Positions 42,543 through 42,701 of a stretch of 42,701 nucleotides of DNA are shown here, in pieces; within the stretch, counting starts at the first letter, position 1; each line of letters opens with the position of its first letter. The stretch is from Gammaproteobacteria bacterium (lineage in GTDB: Bacteria > Pseudomonadota > Gammaproteobacteria > Eutrophobiales > Eutrophobiaceae), in assembly GCA_028819495.1 (NCBI GenBank), contig JAPPLI010000013.1, positions 1 through 42,701 of the forward strand, read 5' to 3'. Under the pieces are notes generated by a model that was not told where the DNA came from, did not search any database, and worked only from the letters and a program-made list of their open reading frames with translations. Position numbers and translations under genes: made by a program.

Positions 42543-42701
42543 TCATGCCTGACCCAGGCCCTCCAGGCGTTCGATGAACCGGGCCTTGCGGGAATGGCGG
42601 GCGCGAAGCGCGCATAGGCGCTCCGAATAGGCGTCCAAGGTATTGTCTTCCTCAGCCAGGACACGCAGGTCGGCAAGCAATTCAGTTGCCCGTTCATAAC
42701 C
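42543..42701 (-). CDS. C-terminal fragment of an unidentified protein
   Basis: A gene enters from the right edge and ends with TGA at 42543-42545. The 52 visible codons read GYERATELLADLRVLAEEDN, then a charged helical stretch (YSERLCALRARHSRKARFIE) and end EGLGQA. This helical, Arg-rich tail resembles the C-terminus of SWIM zinc-finger family proteins, but too little is visible to name it. It is convergent with hipA. Confidence 0.6.
   Translation of the reverse strand, partial: GYERATELLADLRVLAEEDNTLDAYSERLCALRARHSRKARFIERLEGLGQA

Noticed and set aside
42506-42697. Open frame with an internal ATG near the right edge, minus strand
   Set aside because: Another frame on the same strand gives a better amphipathic, charged helical sequence and runs off the window edge, so that one was annotated instead.
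1-42701. CRISPR arrays, tRNA/rRNA genes, insertion-sequence transposases, integrases
   Set aside because: I looked for regularly spaced repeats, tRNA cloverleaf/CCA ends and transposase or integrase motifs and found none.

Overview
This 42.7 kb window looks like chromosomal DNA of a Gammaproteobacterium, probably marine or aquatic. The evidence is a high-GC background, Gram-negative tripartite RND efflux, an S-adenosylhomocysteine riboswitch before ahcY (a beta/gammaproteobacterial arrangement), an AlkB-type hydroxylase, a sulfatase and a Rieske oxygenase. No rRNA or tRNA gene was recognised. The genus cannot be fixed from the sequence alone.

Layout, left to right. (1) 0.1-1.2 kb: a frameshifted small gene and a PIN-toxin/AbrB-antitoxin pair whose promoter -10 box lies inside a palindrome next to the start codon. 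(2) 1.25-4.1 kb, minus strand: the methyl-cycle operon SAH riboswitch-ahcY-metF-low-molecular-weight phosphatase. Its natural partner metK lies at 16.3-17.5 kb. The 12 kb between them is accessory. (3) 4.25-8.6 kb: a catabolic module with a secreted sulfatase, a Rieske oxygenase and an alpha/beta hydrolase in tight order, and a divergent EthD-like gene. (4) 8.7-16.3 kb: a defence-type island, AT-richer in its core, bounded by two DUF4143 ATPase genes that each have inverted repeats upstream. It holds an HNH nuclease, a TOTE-type primase-helicase, a DUF3883 nuclease with zinc-type repeats and a Dam-family methylase, next to a wrecked higBA-like pair.

(5) 17.6-36.0 kb is the centrepiece: a ribosomal-peptide (RiPP) locus of the NHLP/TOMM type in two convergent operons. 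The plus-strand operon encodes an NHLP leader fused to a squalene-cyclase-like alpha/alpha toroid, an FAD desaturase-like enzyme, a HlyD-like protein and two NHLM-type ABC transporters (one with a C39 leader peptidase), an MMPL lipid-type exporter and a methyltransferase. It is followed by a separately promoted 90-residue precursor whose predicted core is only Leu-Cys-Cys-Cys. The minus-strand operon encodes an AlkB-type hydroxylase fused to a GlnE-like domain with a decayed active site, a fused ThiF-like/YcaO cyclodehydratase, and an unrecognised protein. The inferred pathway is that YcaO makes azolines on the Cys3 core, C39/NHLM cleaves and exports the product, and the terpenoid/lipid-type enzymes add or process a hydrophobic group. 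That combination does not match a described RiPP class I can name.

(6) 36.1-42.4 kb: an HAE1-type RND pump with its periplasmic adaptor, then a HipBA-type toxin-antitoxin pair behind an AT-rich promoter region. The 3' end of another gene enters from the right edge. Two 66-bp REP-like elements (4.2 kb and 36.1 kb, opposite orientations) and a 25-bp palindrome (39.3 kb) are scattered through the window. One 66-bp copy supplies the stop codon of the RND pump gene and possibly the -35 box of the YcaO operon.
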